Origin: Arthrobacter sp. MYb213
Lineage (GTDB): Bacteria; Actinomycetota; Actinomycetes; Actinomycetales; Micrococcaceae
Length of the DNA: 64,000 bases
Assembly: GCF_002979915.1 (NCBI RefSeq)
Contig: NZ_PCQA01000004.1
Location: 62,001-126,000 of the forward strand
Reading direction: 5' to 3'
In this document: in pieces, positions 34,304 to 42,551 of the stretch
Position numbering within the stretch: position 1 is the stretch's first letter
Layout: each line of letters begins with the position of its first letter
Made by a program: the position numbers and the translations under genes
Notes under the pieces: generated by a model
Told to the model about the DNA's origin: nothing
The model's database searches: none
The model's input: only the letters and a program-made list of their open reading frames with translations

Positions 34304-34377
34304 GGCCCTGTAGCGCAGTTGGTTAGCGCGCCGCCCTGTCACGGCGGAGGTCGCGGGTTCAAGTCCCGTCAGGGTCG
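34304..34377 (+). tRNA. tRNA-Asp (anticodon GTC), copy 2
   Basis: Same 74 bases as copy 1. Here CCA follows directly at 34378-34380, so the mature 3' end is encoded. Last gene of the cluster, followed by a terminator. Confidence 0.96.
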
Positions 34378-34383
34378 CCAACA

Positions 34384-34411
34384 AAAAAGCTCCGGTTTTC
34401 CGGAGCTTTTT
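34384..34411. terminator. Terminator after the tRNA cluster
   Basis: AAAAAGCTCCGG, loop TTTT, CCGGAGCTTTTT; T-run on the plus strand and A-run on the left make it effective in both directions, ending the tRNA cluster and possibly the minus-strand gene ending at 34470. Confidence 0.88.
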
Positions 34412-34469
34412 ACTTTAAAGATCTTCTCTACCTGCCAAGGTTGGAGTTGCAGTGTTGGGCCTCGAGCTT

Positions 34470-35324
34470 TTAGTTAGCCCGCCCCAAGTGACGAGGGCCT
34501 AGCCAGCGATTAGTCAGCCGGCGGTAAGCGGCTGCAGCAGTGGAGAAGTCACCATCCTCGATGGCCTGGATTCCGTGCATCAAATCATTGGCCGACTCAT
34601 CTGGCCACACAATTTCAGCAAGTAATCCATAATCTAGCTCGATGACTGAACGTCTATCGAAGGATTCTAGCCAGCTTCCTAGAGCCCCTAGCTCTTCAAA
34701 TAGCGGAGCCTGCGGAGCATAGGTCACTAGTGTCTGAACTGCCCAGGCAAGGCGTTCTACGGCCTGCTCAAAAGGTACGATGAGGCGCACCGTCATGAGG
34801 CGGTCATCTTGATGGATCTGCTCGAACTCATCATCTTCGCGGAAGAGCGCAAACCAGCTCAACGGGATTCCCCACGTTGAAGTGCGGGTATGTAAATGCG
34901 TCAGGTCTGCTGCAAGTTGCTCTGGAGTCACTCGCTCGGCATTGGCGCTGCGCGCCGCCGGCGGTACAAGAAGATCGAAGACTTCGGACCGGATCGCTTC
35001 CTCGGCTTGTTCTGCTGCTAAAAGGCTACGCGCCTTTAGCTGCCCAGGGCAGTAGCGAGTGTGCTCGTTGCCCTCATAATCAAGAACCTTTAGCGAGCGG
35101 AAGTGCTCAATCTCGTTATGCGGGAACGGGTCTGAGACGTCTCGTAACGTGCGCTCCCAGAGGTTCTGATTTTCGTAATTATCCCAATGACTCGCACTGC
35201 GTTGTCCATTGCGAAGAATAATTGATTGGGCCCAATCTTCGAAGGTATCCAAGGGCTCATAGACGCGCAGATGTGCGGTGGCGGCTGTAAGTTCTTCGAG
35301 GGGCCCAATCAATTTTTTTGTCAT
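34470..35324 (-). CDS. Conserved hypothetical protein downstream of exonuclease III
   Basis: A 284-residue soluble, acidic, mostly helical protein without recognised motif. No membrane segment or signal peptide. ATG 35324 lies two bases after the stop codon of xth, so it is in an operon with exonuclease III. The pattern of long amphipathic helices and a C-terminal TPR-like piece (AIEDGDFSTAAAAYRRL) is all that can be said; function unknown. Confidence 0.7.
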   Translation of the reverse strand: MTKKLIGPLEELTAATAHLRVYEPLDTFEDWAQSIILRNGQRSASHWDNYENQNLWERTLRDVSDPFPHNEIEHFRSLKVLDYEGNEHTRYCPGQLKARSLLAAEQAEEAIRSEVFDLLVPPAARSANAERVTPEQLAADLTHLHTRTSTWGIPLSWFALFREDDEFEQIHQDDRLMTVRLIVPFEQAVERLAWAVQTLVTYAPQAPLFEELGALGSWLESFDRRSVIELDYGLLAEIVWPDESANDLMHGIQAIEDGDFSTAAAAYRRLTNRWLGPRHLGRAN

Positions 35325-35326
35325 TG

Positions 35327-36127
35327 TTAGTCGTTCAACTCCACAATGACTGGTGCGTGGTCACTGGCACCCTTACCCTTACGTTCTTCGCGGTCGATAG
35401 TTGCGCCCACTACGCGCTCAGTCAGCGCGGGAGAGGTCAGTGCAAAGTCGATACGCATGCCCTCACCCTTCGGGAAGCGCAGCTGCGTGTAATCCCAGTA
35501 GGTGTATTCACCTTCGGTATACGGTCGCACGACATCTGAAAAACCAGCATTTTCAAAAGCAGTGAAAGCTGCTCGCTCGGGGGCGGAGACGTGGGTTAGC
35601 TGGTTGTCTAAGAAAAATTGGATGTCCCAGACATCTTCATCCTTCGGTGCGATATTCCAGTCACCGAGCAATGCGATTTGAGCTTTCGGGTCGGCATCGA
35701 GCCATTGAGTGGAATTTTCCTTCAGGCCTTCGAGCCAGTTGAGCTTATAGCCCATATGTTCGTCGTCTAAAGCGCGTCCATTGGGTACGTACAAGCTCCA
35801 AACGCGGACCCCTCCGCAAGTGGCGGCGATGGCTCGCGGCTCCTGGATTGGATCTTTCCCACCTTTACCAAACTCGGGCTGGTTGGGAAATGTGCGTTGC
35901 ACGTCGTCAAGTCCCACGCGGGAGGCAATGGCTACGCCATTCCACTGGTTGACGCCAAAATGCGCCACCTCGTAATCGTTATTCTCGAAAAGTTCCCAAG
36001 GGAAGTTATCGTCTTTACATTTCGTTTCCTGAATTGCCAGGACATCAACGTCGGATCGGCGCAGCCAGTCTTCGACGCGGTCAGCCCGGGCGCGCAGGGA
36101 GTTCACATTCCAGGTTGCAATCTTCAC
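35327..36127 (-). CDS. xth: Exodeoxyribonuclease III
   Basis: A 266-residue Mg-dependent AP endonuclease/3'-exonuclease of base-excision repair. Seen: KIATWNVNSLRAR at the start, metal-binding Glu34 in IQETKC, LLGDWNIAP with catalytic Asp and Asn, MRIDFALTS, and GASDHAPVIVEL with the final Asp-His pair. ATG 36127. First gene of an operon with the 284-residue hypothetical; divergent from the enoyl-CoA hydratase-like gene. Confidence 0.95.
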   Translation of the reverse strand: MKIATWNVNSLRARADRVEDWLRRSDVDVLAIQETKCKDDNFPWELFENNDYEVAHFGVNQWNGVAIASRVGLDDVQRTFPNQPEFGKGGKDPIQEPRAIAATCGGVRVWSLYVPNGRALDDEHMGYKLNWLEGLKENSTQWLDADPKAQIALLGDWNIAPKDEDVWDIQFFLDNQLTHVSAPERAAFTAFENAGFSDVVRPYTEGEYTYWDYTQLRFPKGEGMRIDFALTSPALTERVVGATIDREERKGKGASDHAPVIVELND

Positions 36128-36232
36128 TAGTTCAACCTATCAAGTTTGCTGTCATGCGCCACTTCAATTTACTTGGAAGTCCGAGTATATTCGAGATTGA
36201 ACTGTGACAGCGATCACCGAGGGGTGGGTATT

Positions 36233-37285
36233 TTGACCGACATTCTGACCGAACGCCGGGGACATTTGGGACTCATCACTCTGAACCGGCCAGCCGCGCT
36301 TAACGCACTGACCACACAGATGTGCCGGGAGATGCTTCATGCGTTGCTTGCGTGGCGTGAAGACCCTCAGGTGCGCCATGTGGCGATCACCGGGGCAGGG
36401 GAACGAGGATTGTGTGCCGGTGGAGACATCGTGGCCATTTACCGCGATATTTTGAACCGCGACGGGTCCACCGAAGAGTTCTGGCGTATTGAATATCAGC
36501 TCAACGTACTCATAGATGAGTATCCCAAGCCATTTGTGGCGCTGATGGACGGGATTGTGCTCGGTGGGGGCATCGGAGTATCGGCTCACGGTAGTCACCG
36601 CATCGTGACCGAAACAAGTCGTTGCGGTATGCCTGAGGTGGGAATCGGATTTTTCCCCGATGTCGGAGGCACCCACCTGCTTGCTCAGGGTGACAAGGCC
36701 GCAGGGCGTCTTGCAGCGCTGACGGGATTGAAATTTCAGGCCGCGGATACGATAGCTCTTGGCCTGGCCGACACCTATGTACCCCAAGAAAATTTGGCCC
36801 AGCTCTTGACGGAGCTAGAGGCCGCAGAAGTCGAGGAAGTTATTGCTCGATATAAGTCCGAGCCAGAACCAGGCATGCTCGATGGTCAGTGGGTAATGGC
36901 CTTCGCCGAGCCGAGCATCCCCGGAATTCTCGCGGCGCTAAATGCGAGCGATCAGTCGCAAAGCCAAATTGCGGCCAAGGCGCTTCGTGCTGCCTGTCCG
37001 AGCTCGGTTCGGCTCGTTGATCAGCTGTTATCTAGTGCCGGAGATGACCTGCGCGAAGACCTGCGCCGAGAATTTAGGGCAGCCGTCAACCGCCTGGATG
37101 ATCCTGACTTCGCCGAAGGAATCCGCGCGGCGGTTATCGATAAGGACCGCAACCCACAGTGGCGTGAGCAGGTGGGGAATCTGACTTCGGCGCAGCGCAC
37201 GGCTCGCCACTTTGCCCCGTTACCGGGAGCAGAACTGAATTTTGCACTGTTGGAGCAGGGGATACGAGAGAAGAGCGGAAAATGA
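36233..37285 (+). CDS. Enoyl-CoA hydratase/isomerase family, probable 3-hydroxyisobutyryl-CoA hydrolase
   Basis: A 350-residue crotonase-fold protein. Seen: GERGLCAGGDIVAIY (oxyanion hole), DGIVLGGGIGVSAHGSHRIVTE in parts, and MPEVGIGFFPDVGG, whose Glu and Asp mark 3-hydroxyisobutyryl-CoA hydrolases. It would release 3-hydroxyisobutyrate in valine breakdown. I prefer TTG 36233, preceded by GAGGGGTGGG; the frame is open to 36146 but without signal. The stop overlaps the next gene (ATGA), a 3-hydroxyisobutyrate dehydrogenase, which supports the assignment strongly. Confidence 0.88.
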   Translation: MTDILTERRGHLGLITLNRPAALNALTTQMCREMLHALLAWREDPQVRHVAITGAGERGLCAGGDIVAIYRDILNRDGSTEEFWRIEYQLNVLIDEYPKPFVALMDGIVLGGGIGVSAHGSHRIVTETSRCGMPEVGIGFFPDVGGTHLLAQGDKAAGRLAALTGLKFQAADTIALGLADTYVPQENLAQLLTELEAAEVEEVIARYKSEPEPGMLDGQWVMAFAEPSIPGILAALNASDQSQSQIAAKALRAACPSSVRLVDQLLSSAGDDLREDLRREFRAAVNRLDDPDFAEGIRAAVIDKDRNPQWREQVGNLTSAQRTARHFAPLPGAELNFALLEQGIREKSGK

Positions 37286-38178
37286 ACGAGAAGCCAGTCA
37301 TTGGATTTCTAGGTCTAGGCCATATGGGCCTACCTATGGCGATCAATTTGCATCGCGCAGGCTATCGATTAAAAGCTTTTGATGTTGTCCCGGCCGCGCT
37401 TGAGGCAGCCCAAGCTGCTGGCATAGATACCGTGTCGACTGGCGCCGATGCCGCGCAGGACGTAGATATAGTGCTCACCATGTTCCCTACGGGTCAGCAT
37501 GTATTAGATGCTTACCGGGGGTACCTGCTGGATACGGCCAAGGATAATACGCTGTTCTTGGAATGCTCCACCATCGACGTAGCCCAAGCCCGGGAAGCGG
37601 CGCAGCTCGCGGTGGACGCCGGTCACCGCAGTGCAGATGCACCGGTATCCGGGGGAGTTGTTGGCGCTGAAGCGGGAAGTCTGACTTTCATGCTTGGTGC
37701 GGATCAGTCAGATTTGGCGCAGATTAACCCGGTGCTTGAAGTAATGGGCAAAAAAATCGTGCACTGCGGCGGGCATGGAGCAGGTCAAGCTGCCAAGGTC
37801 TGCAACAACATGCTCTTAGGGATTTCCATGATCGGCGCCGCGGAGGCCTTTGTCCTAGGTGAGCGCTTGGGGCTGGAGCATCAAGCCTTGTATGACGTGA
37901 TCTCCTCGGCCTCGGGGCAATGCTGGGCAGTAACTACCAACTGCCCGGTACCGGGGCCAGTCCCCACATCGCCGGCTAATCGTGACTATCAGCCAGGGTT
38001 TGCCGCAGCCTTGATGGCCAAGGATCTTGGGTTAGCATCCAGCGCTTTAGATAATACTCAGACCGATGCCAAACTCGGGAGCCTCGCGGCGGCCCTCTAC
38101 CGAAAATTCAGTGACGAGGGCAATGCTGGCACGGATTTCTCGGGTGTTATCAATGCGATCCGCGACGGGTCATTATAG
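37282..38178 (+). CDS. mmsB: 3-hydroxyisobutyrate dehydrogenase
   Basis: A 298-residue beta-hydroxyacid dehydrogenase oxidising 3-hydroxyisobutyrate to methylmalonate semialdehyde with NAD+. Seen: Rossmann GFLGLGHMGLPMA (residues 8-20), substrate motif DAPVSGGVVGAEAGSL, the catalytic Lys in GQAAKVCNN, and KDLGLASS near the C-terminus. Overlaps the hydrolase gene upstream by 4 bp and meets the MarR gene tail to tail with a 6-bp overlap. The methylmalonate semialdehyde dehydrogenase (mmsA) is not in the window. Confidence 0.93.
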   Translation: MNEKPVIGFLGLGHMGLPMAINLHRAGYRLKAFDVVPAALEAAQAAGIDTVSTGADAAQDVDIVLTMFPTGQHVLDAYRGYLLDTAKDNTLFLECSTIDVAQAREAAQLAVDAGHRSADAPVSGGVVGAEAGSLTFMLGADQSDLAQINPVLEVMGKKIVHCGGHGAGQAAKVCNNMLLGISMIGAAEAFVLGERLGLEHQALYDVISSASGQCWAVTTNCPVPGPVPTSPANRDYQPGFAAALMAKDLGLASSALDNTQTDAKLGSLAAALYRKFSDEGNAGTDFSGVINAIRDGSL

Positions 38179-38679
38179 AAAATCACCGGAGGCGCGACGG
38201 AAGCGCGAGAGAATTTCGAAAAGTTCCGTCGCGTCTTTAGGGGCCAAGTTGCTTTGGGCGAAGAGCATCTTGTTAAGGTCCTCCCGTGCTGCGTTGAGCA
38301 CTTCTAAGCCTTGAGGGTTTAGCTCTAAAAGCCGGGTTCGCCCATCGGTGGGATGTGCAATGCGTTGCACTAAGCCGGTGGCTTCAAGGCGATCTACGGA
38401 ATTGGTCAGGCTAGTTGCATGAACCTGAAGTAGTTCGCTGGCGCGACTCATGGGAAGCGAACCACGCTTGGAAAACCCAAGCAAGGCAAGAACCTCAAAG
38501 CGCGCAAAGGTGAGCCCATGCGGTTTGAGGATCGCATCGGCTCGCTGCAAATAGATCGACGCGGTGCGCATTACCGCGGTGATCGCCGCCATGGCATCGG
38601 CTTCGGAAGCCCAACCATGGGAAACCCACTGTTCTCGGGCGTCGGCAATCGGGTCGCGTGGCAACGGAGAATTCAACAT
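38173..38679 (-). CDS. MarR-family regulator of the acyl-CoA dehydrogenase gene
   Basis: A 168-residue winged-helix protein. Seen: the MarR core FARFEVLALLGFSKRGSLPM, recognition helix region SELLQVHATSLTNSVDRLEATGLV, wing RIAHPTDGRTRLLEL. ATG 38679. Divergent from the acyl-CoA dehydrogenase gene; the 68-bp region between holds a clear palindromic operator. MarR proteins of this place commonly sense acyl-CoA or aromatic-CoA ligands; ligand not known here. Confidence 0.88.
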   Translation of the reverse strand: MLNSPLPRDPIADAREQWVSHGWASEADAMAAITAVMRTASIYLQRADAILKPHGLTFARFEVLALLGFSKRGSLPMSRASELLQVHATSLTNSVDRLEATGLVQRIAHPTDGRTRLLELNPQGLEVLNAAREDLNKMLFAQSNLAPKDATELFEILSRFRRASGDFL

Positions 38680-38699
38680 TTACCCCCTGAAGAAGTCTT

Positions 38700-38727
38700 A
38701 GTCCAACAATATACTTGGACTTCCAAG
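38700..38727. promoter_or_regulatory. MarR-type operator in the divergent region
   Basis: AGTCCAA-N8-TTGGACT (38700-38721) overlaps a second palindrome CTTGGA-CT-TCCAAG (38714-38727). They share the half TTGGA. It covers the region where the acyl-CoA dehydrogenase transcript should begin and lies upstream of the MarR gene, so one dimer pair could repress both. Confidence 0.7.
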
Positions 38728-38747
38728 GGTTTGGAAGGAGAAAACTG

Positions 38748-39890
38748 ATGGACCTATTGGGTGTGGCACACCAACTACACGAGGCCGATCAAAAACGACT
38801 AGATCAGGTGCGTGAATTCCTACAGGAACATATTCGCCGGCAGTCGATTGAATTCTGGAATCGCGAGGAATTTCCTGCAGAACTTGTTCAAGGGTTAGCA
38901 GGTCAAGGGCTAGCCGGGCTCCAGCTCGACGGCTCCTCGCATCTCTTTCGCGGGCTGCTTCATGCGGAAATCGCACGTGCAGACGTTTCACTGTCGTCGA
39001 TTGTTGGTATTCATAACGAGCTGGTGGTGGGCATGATCGACGCTCTCGGATCTGCCGAACAACGTGAACTCTGGCTCCCGAAACTTACCAAATTTCAAGC
39101 TTTTGGCGCCTTCGCCTTGACTGAGCCTGACCATGGCTCGGATATCGCCGGTGGCATTCACACCACGGTGACCCGTGAAGGTGAGGAGTATGTGCTCAAC
39201 GGCGCCAAGCGTTGGATCGGCATGGGAACTCTTGCCGATTTCGCGTTAATCTGGGCAAAATGCCCTGACGGTGGTGCGGTTGGGGCATTTCTCGTAGAGA
39301 GTGACCGTCCCGGTTATAGCGCTACAAAAATTGAGAACAAGATTGGCCTGCGCATTATGCAGAATGCCGACATTGTCATGGATAACGTACGGGTTCCTTT
39401 AGAAAACAAGCTTCCTGGTGCTGTCGACTTCGCCTCGGCTAACGCCTTGCTAATGCAATCCCGTGCATGGGTCGGGTGGCAAGCGGTCGGAGCGATGTTA
39501 GCAACTTTAGATATTTGTACCGCCTACGCGAAGGAACGTCAGCAATTCGGGCAACCCATTGCTGCTTTTCAACTGGTGCAAGAACCTTTGGCCGAGATAG
39601 CGGGTAACGCTACCGCTTGCCTGTCGATGATGGTGGATGTTGCGCGCAAGCAAGAACGCGGTGAGCTAGAAATGGTTGATGCCGCGTTGGCGAAGTCGAC
39701 TGCTACGCGGCTGGCTCGACGGTCGGCTTCCCTGGGGCGGGCATTGCTGGGCGGCAACGGCGTTGTGACCGACTATGAGATGGCTAAAGTCTTCTGCGAT
39801 GTTGAAATTATCCATACCTACGAAGGAACTTACGAGATCAATTCACTGATTGTCGGGCGAGCGTTGACCGGGGTGAGCGCCTTCGTCTAA
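38748..39890 (+). CDS. Acyl-CoA dehydrogenase (glutaryl-CoA dehydrogenase-like)
   Basis: A 380-residue flavoprotein that oxidises acyl-CoA to the 2-enoyl-CoA. Seen: FALTEPDHGSD (FAD/substrate loop; the HGSD form is seen in glutaryl-CoA dehydrogenases), RWIGMGTLADFALIWA in parts, RQQFGQPIAAFQL, and the C-terminal YEGTYEINSLIVGRALTG with the catalytic Glu. The GRALTG ending is like glutaryl-CoA dehydrogenase; the neighbours (3-hydroxyisobutyryl-CoA hydrolase, mmsB) would instead suggest isobutyryl-CoA. Substrate open. ATG 38748 follows GGAAGGAG at eight bases; controlled by the MarR operator upstream. Confidence 0.88.
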   Translation: MDLLGVAHQLHEADQKRLDQVREFLQEHIRRQSIEFWNREEFPAELVQGLAGQGLAGLQLDGSSHLFRGLLHAEIARADVSLSSIVGIHNELVVGMIDALGSAEQRELWLPKLTKFQAFGAFALTEPDHGSDIAGGIHTTVTREGEEYVLNGAKRWIGMGTLADFALIWAKCPDGGAVGAFLVESDRPGYSATKIENKIGLRIMQNADIVMDNVRVPLENKLPGAVDFASANALLMQSRAWVGWQAVGAMLATLDICTAYAKERQQFGQPIAAFQLVQEPLAEIAGNATACLSMMVDVARKQERGELEMVDAALAKSTATRLARRSASLGRALLGGNGVVTDYEMAKVFCDVEIIHTYEGTYEINSLIVGRALTGVSAFV

Positions 39891-39947
39891 CTCATAAATG
39901 TGGTGCTGGCTTGGCTAGCTGGTGGGGCTTCAAAAAGATTTTCGTGA

Positions 39948-39974
39948 AAGTACTTTCCAATATGGAAAGTACTT
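39948..39974. promoter_or_regulatory. Perfect 11-bp palindromic operator
   Basis: AAGTACTTTCC, five bases AATAT, GGAAAGTACTT. It lies 42 bp before the first gene of a three-gene operon whose last gene is a small winged-helix regulator, so it is the obvious autoregulation site. Confidence 0.75.
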
Positions 39975-40016
39975 GTTAGTCTTAGTGCACAAGCCCCACC
40001 AACAACGGAGAAGACA

Positions 40017-40214
40017 ATGTTTGTTTCGAAGAAATTTTGGTTCGTCGCACTCTGGTCCGTCATGACCCTCGGATGCCTGTTCATGGCAGTGTCCGGAATG
40101 GCCACTGAAGCTCCGGCGTTGGTTGTTGCGGGAATGTCAGGGTTCGCAGCCATTGGCGCTTCAATTAGCGCCTACGTTCAGCAGCAGAAGAAAAATCGTA
40201 AGGCTCTGGCATGA
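40017..40214 (+). CDS. Small two-helix membrane protein
   Basis: Sixty-five residues with two hydrophobic helices (about 8-26 and 33-52) and a basic C-terminal QQQKKNRKAL tail. ATG 40017 has GGAG at seven bases. Stop overlaps the next gene (ATGA). First gene of an operon with a second membrane protein and a winged-helix regulator. No family recognised. Confidence 0.75.
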   Translation: MFVSKKFWFVALWSVMTLGCLFMAVSGMATEAPALVVAGMSGFAAIGASISAYVQQQKKNRKALA

Positions 40215-40648
40215 ACCGCGAACCAGAACTCAGCGCGGCGGAACAACTAGCCGCTTTTGAAAATGCGCAACGTGAGATGACCCCGGTGGCCAAACGAGGT
40301 GCCAAGCAATTAGGAATGCTTTGTGTATCCCTTGGGCTAGTGCTCGGCGTGCTGCACGGGTTGCTTCATGTGTATCACCCGGAACGTAGCCTGACCGCAT
40401 TTTTTATCCTTGTCGGAGCGGCCATACTGGCAATCTTCGCTTTGAGCTTTGGCTATCTCAAGGTCCGTAGTGTGCTTCCTCGCGGAATGAGTAAGGCATA
40501 CTTGCTAAGCCTATTTGCCAGCCTCGGTATTTACGCAGTGACGCTTAGCCTGATCACCACGCCGATGGCGCCGCTTCTGGTCGTATTGCTCGGACTGGCG
40601 GTGGCGCTGCCGTTGCTTCTCGGTGGTGTTTGGATGATGAAACGATGA
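40211..40648 (+). CDS. Hypothetical four-helix membrane protein
   Basis: A 145-residue protein with a polar N-terminal 35 residues and about four membrane helices. No transport or enzyme motif seen. It overlaps the genes on both sides by 4 bp, so the three are translationally coupled. Function unknown; with the small first protein it may form a membrane complex under the control of the third gene product. Confidence 0.75.
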   Translation: MNREPELSAAEQLAAFENAQREMTPVAKRGAKQLGMLCVSLGLVLGVLHGLLHVYHPERSLTAFFILVGAAILAIFALSFGYLKVRSVLPRGMSKAYLLSLFASLGIYAVTLSLITTPMAPLLVVLLGLAVALPLLLGGVWMMKR

Positions 40649-40944
40649 GCGAGCACCCACGCACCCAGATGAACGATGACTTCACTAACCCTGTGCGCTT
40701 GTCCTTGATGGCTGCACTGCAGGGAGTAGAAGAAATCGATTTTAAGACTCTGCGGGAGACTCTCGGAGTCTCCGACTCGGTCCTTTCCCGGCATATCACG
40801 GGCCTTGAAGAAAAAAATTACCTCAAAGTCCGCAAAGGTTTTGTCGGTAAACGCCCGCGCACTTGGGTTAAACTTTCTGCGCACGGGCGTTCCAGCCTCA
40901 CCGAGCATATTCAGGCGTTGCGAGCTATCACCAGCGGACTGTAA
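40645..40944 (+). CDS. Winged-helix transcriptional regulator (ArsR-like, HTH_34 type)
   Basis: A 99-residue DNA-binding protein consisting of little but the winged helix: RLSLMAALQGVEEIDFKTL, recognition part GVSDSVLSRHITGLEEKNYLKV and wing KGFVGKRPRTWVKLS. ATG 40645 overlaps the stop of the membrane-protein gene. Members of this group typically sit beside one or two membrane-protein genes and bind a palindrome of the type found at 39948-39974. It converges on nadE with a 4-bp gap. Confidence 0.88.
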   Translation: MSEHPRTQMNDDFTNPVRLSLMAALQGVEEIDFKTLRETLGVSDSVLSRHITGLEEKNYLKVRKGFVGKRPRTWVKLSAHGRSSLTEHIQALRAITSGL

Positions 40945-40948
40945 TCGG

Positions 40949-41773
40949 CTAAGACTGCCACCAGGTATCGCGGTAGGTAGCTGGAACGGCGCGTTTGTGG
41001 CGCGAACCCAAGAAGCGGGACTCGATCACTTCGGCCACCGCGGAATCTACCTCCCGACCTTCAAGGTAGTCGTCAATATTGGCGTACGTCAGCCCGAGCT
41101 CGTCTTCATCACTACGTAAAGGTTGCCCATCTAATAGGTCAGCCGTTGGCTCCTTAGCCCAGAGCAATTCGGGAGCGTCCAACTGACGCAACAATGCCTG
41201 ATTCTGACGTTTGTTTAGCCCGGCTAGCGGCAGCAAGTCTGCTCCACCATCACCAAATTTAGTGAAAAATCCGGTCACGGATTCGGCGGCATGGTCGGTT
41301 CCGAGCACCAAGAAGCGGCGGTCGCCGGCTAAGGCATACTGGACAATCATGCGCATCCGGGCCTTGGCGTTACCCCGATTGAAATCGGTCAGGCGAGGGT
41401 GCCCGGCATCGTCTAATGCCGCATCCAAGGCACTGACCGGCTTTTCGATGTTGACTTCAAATTCTTCATCCGCGGCGACAAAAGCCATAGCTTTCATCGC
41501 ATCGTCGGCATCGCTTTGCACCCCATGAGGCAACCGAACCGCAATAAAGCGTGCTTCTCCACCGGCCTCACGAATTTCCTGGACGGCTAATTGCGCCAAG
41601 CGACCAGCCAGGGTGGAATCGATTCCCCCAGAAATACCCAGTACGAAGCCACTGGCTCCCGTCGCGGCTAGATAGTCCTTCAGGAATCCCACGCGGCGGG
41701 TGATCTCCTGTGTAGGAATGATTTCAGGCATGACGCCTAGTTCTTCAATGATCTCTGCTTGCAGTTCACGCAT
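40949..41773 (-). CDS. nadE: NH3-dependent NAD+ synthetase
   Basis: A 274-residue enzyme that makes NAD from deamido-NAD, ATP and ammonia; no N-terminal glutaminase domain is present, so it uses ammonia. Seen: PP-loop SGGIDS at residues 48-53, [30 protein letters not shown] and [17 protein letters not shown] 41773 is chosen; ATG 41782 or TTG 41791 would add three or six residues. Monocistronic, converging on the regulator operon. Confidence 0.94.
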   Translation of the reverse strand: MRELQAEIIEELGVMPEIIPTQEITRRVGFLKDYLAATGASGFVLGISGGIDSTLAGRLAQLAVQEIREAGGEARFIAVRLPHGVQSDADDAMKAMAFVAADEEFEVNIEKPVSALDAALDDAGHPRLTDFNRGNAKARMRMIVQYALAGDRRFLVLGTDHAAESVTGFFTKFGDGGADLLPLAGLNKRQNQALLRQLDAPELLWAKEPTADLLDGQPLRSDEDELGLTYANIDDYLEGREVDSAVAEVIESRFLGSRHKRAVPATYRDTWWQS

Positions 41774-41867
41774 GCCTACCATCCTAGGCAAGAGAACAAG
41801 GAGCTTGGGCTTTTAACCGGAGTCGGAACAGAAAGTTAATCTGTATTCAACATTTGGCGATTCACCA

Positions 41868-42302
41868 TTAATCGGTTTCGGCGTCGCTCCAGCCAAAGTT
41901 CCGCGCCATCTGCTCCAGCGAGCTCACGGTCGTGGCATATTCCTCTTCGGTTAGTCCTTCACCGAACTGTGAGCGGATCCGGTCCACTAGTTCGCTGAGC
42001 TTCACCAGTGAAACGTGACCGCGTTCGGTAATTGTGTATTCACCGTCTAGGTGTGAAATCCAGCCGGATTCAACCAATTCTGCCAAATGCTCGGTGACGT
42101 TTTGAGGCTCATCCGGCGAGGCAAAAAACGGAGAAAGGCCAGAAATAAGTTTGGCTTCAGACGCCGGGTTTTGCTCCAACAGGTTTAACACCTGCCACTG
42201 TCGGCGGGTGACGCCGTGTTCTTCTAAGGTCGCTGCAAACTGCTCGTCAATCAGCGAATCTACCAATTTCAACCAGAAACCCAAGGGGCGAGTCGCGTTC
42301 AT
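41868..42302 (-). CDS. MarR-like winged-helix regulator
   Basis: A 144-residue protein with a MarR-type arrangement: N-terminal dimer helices, winged helix with RRQWQVLNLLEQNPASEA and a short wing around LDGEYTITERGH, and a C-terminal helix. ATG 42302. Between nadE and pyrE with a 240-bp upstream gap. No operator was recognised; target unknown. Confidence 0.75.
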   Translation of the reverse strand: MNATRPLGFWLKLVDSLIDEQFAATLEEHGVTRRQWQVLNLLEQNPASEAKLISGLSPFFASPDEPQNVTEHLAELVESGWISHLDGEYTITERGHVSLVKLSELVDRIRSQFGEGLTEEEYATTVSSLEQMARNFGWSDAETD

Positions 42303-42535
42303 GATCCCACCTTATCCGGGAGTTCCCGCTGGGGCTAGGGGCTATTTTTACTCAGTTACGCCAACTCAATTACGGTTCACCGAAATCAGCCTGTGTCTAG
42401 GTCTGGCGTTAGAAAAAGCGCCGAGATGACTCAGCTATGCCGCGATGACCCATCACGCGGGGACGGCTGCGGATAGTGTGCTGGAGGAAGCGTCACATGG
42501 GATGTCGATTGCGACGCCCGGCATGCGCAGGCGAC

Positions 42536-42551
42536 TAGAATTATGTCCATG
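42536..42551 (+). promoter_or_regulatory. pyrE -10 element close to the start codon
   Basis: TAGAAT at 42536-42541 is followed seven bases later by ATG 42549 (and by ATG 42543 only one base later). A start of transcription at the A of 42549 would give a leaderless mRNA, which is common in actinobacteria; no ribosome-binding site precedes either ATG. A matching -35 box is not clear. Confidence 0.45.
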
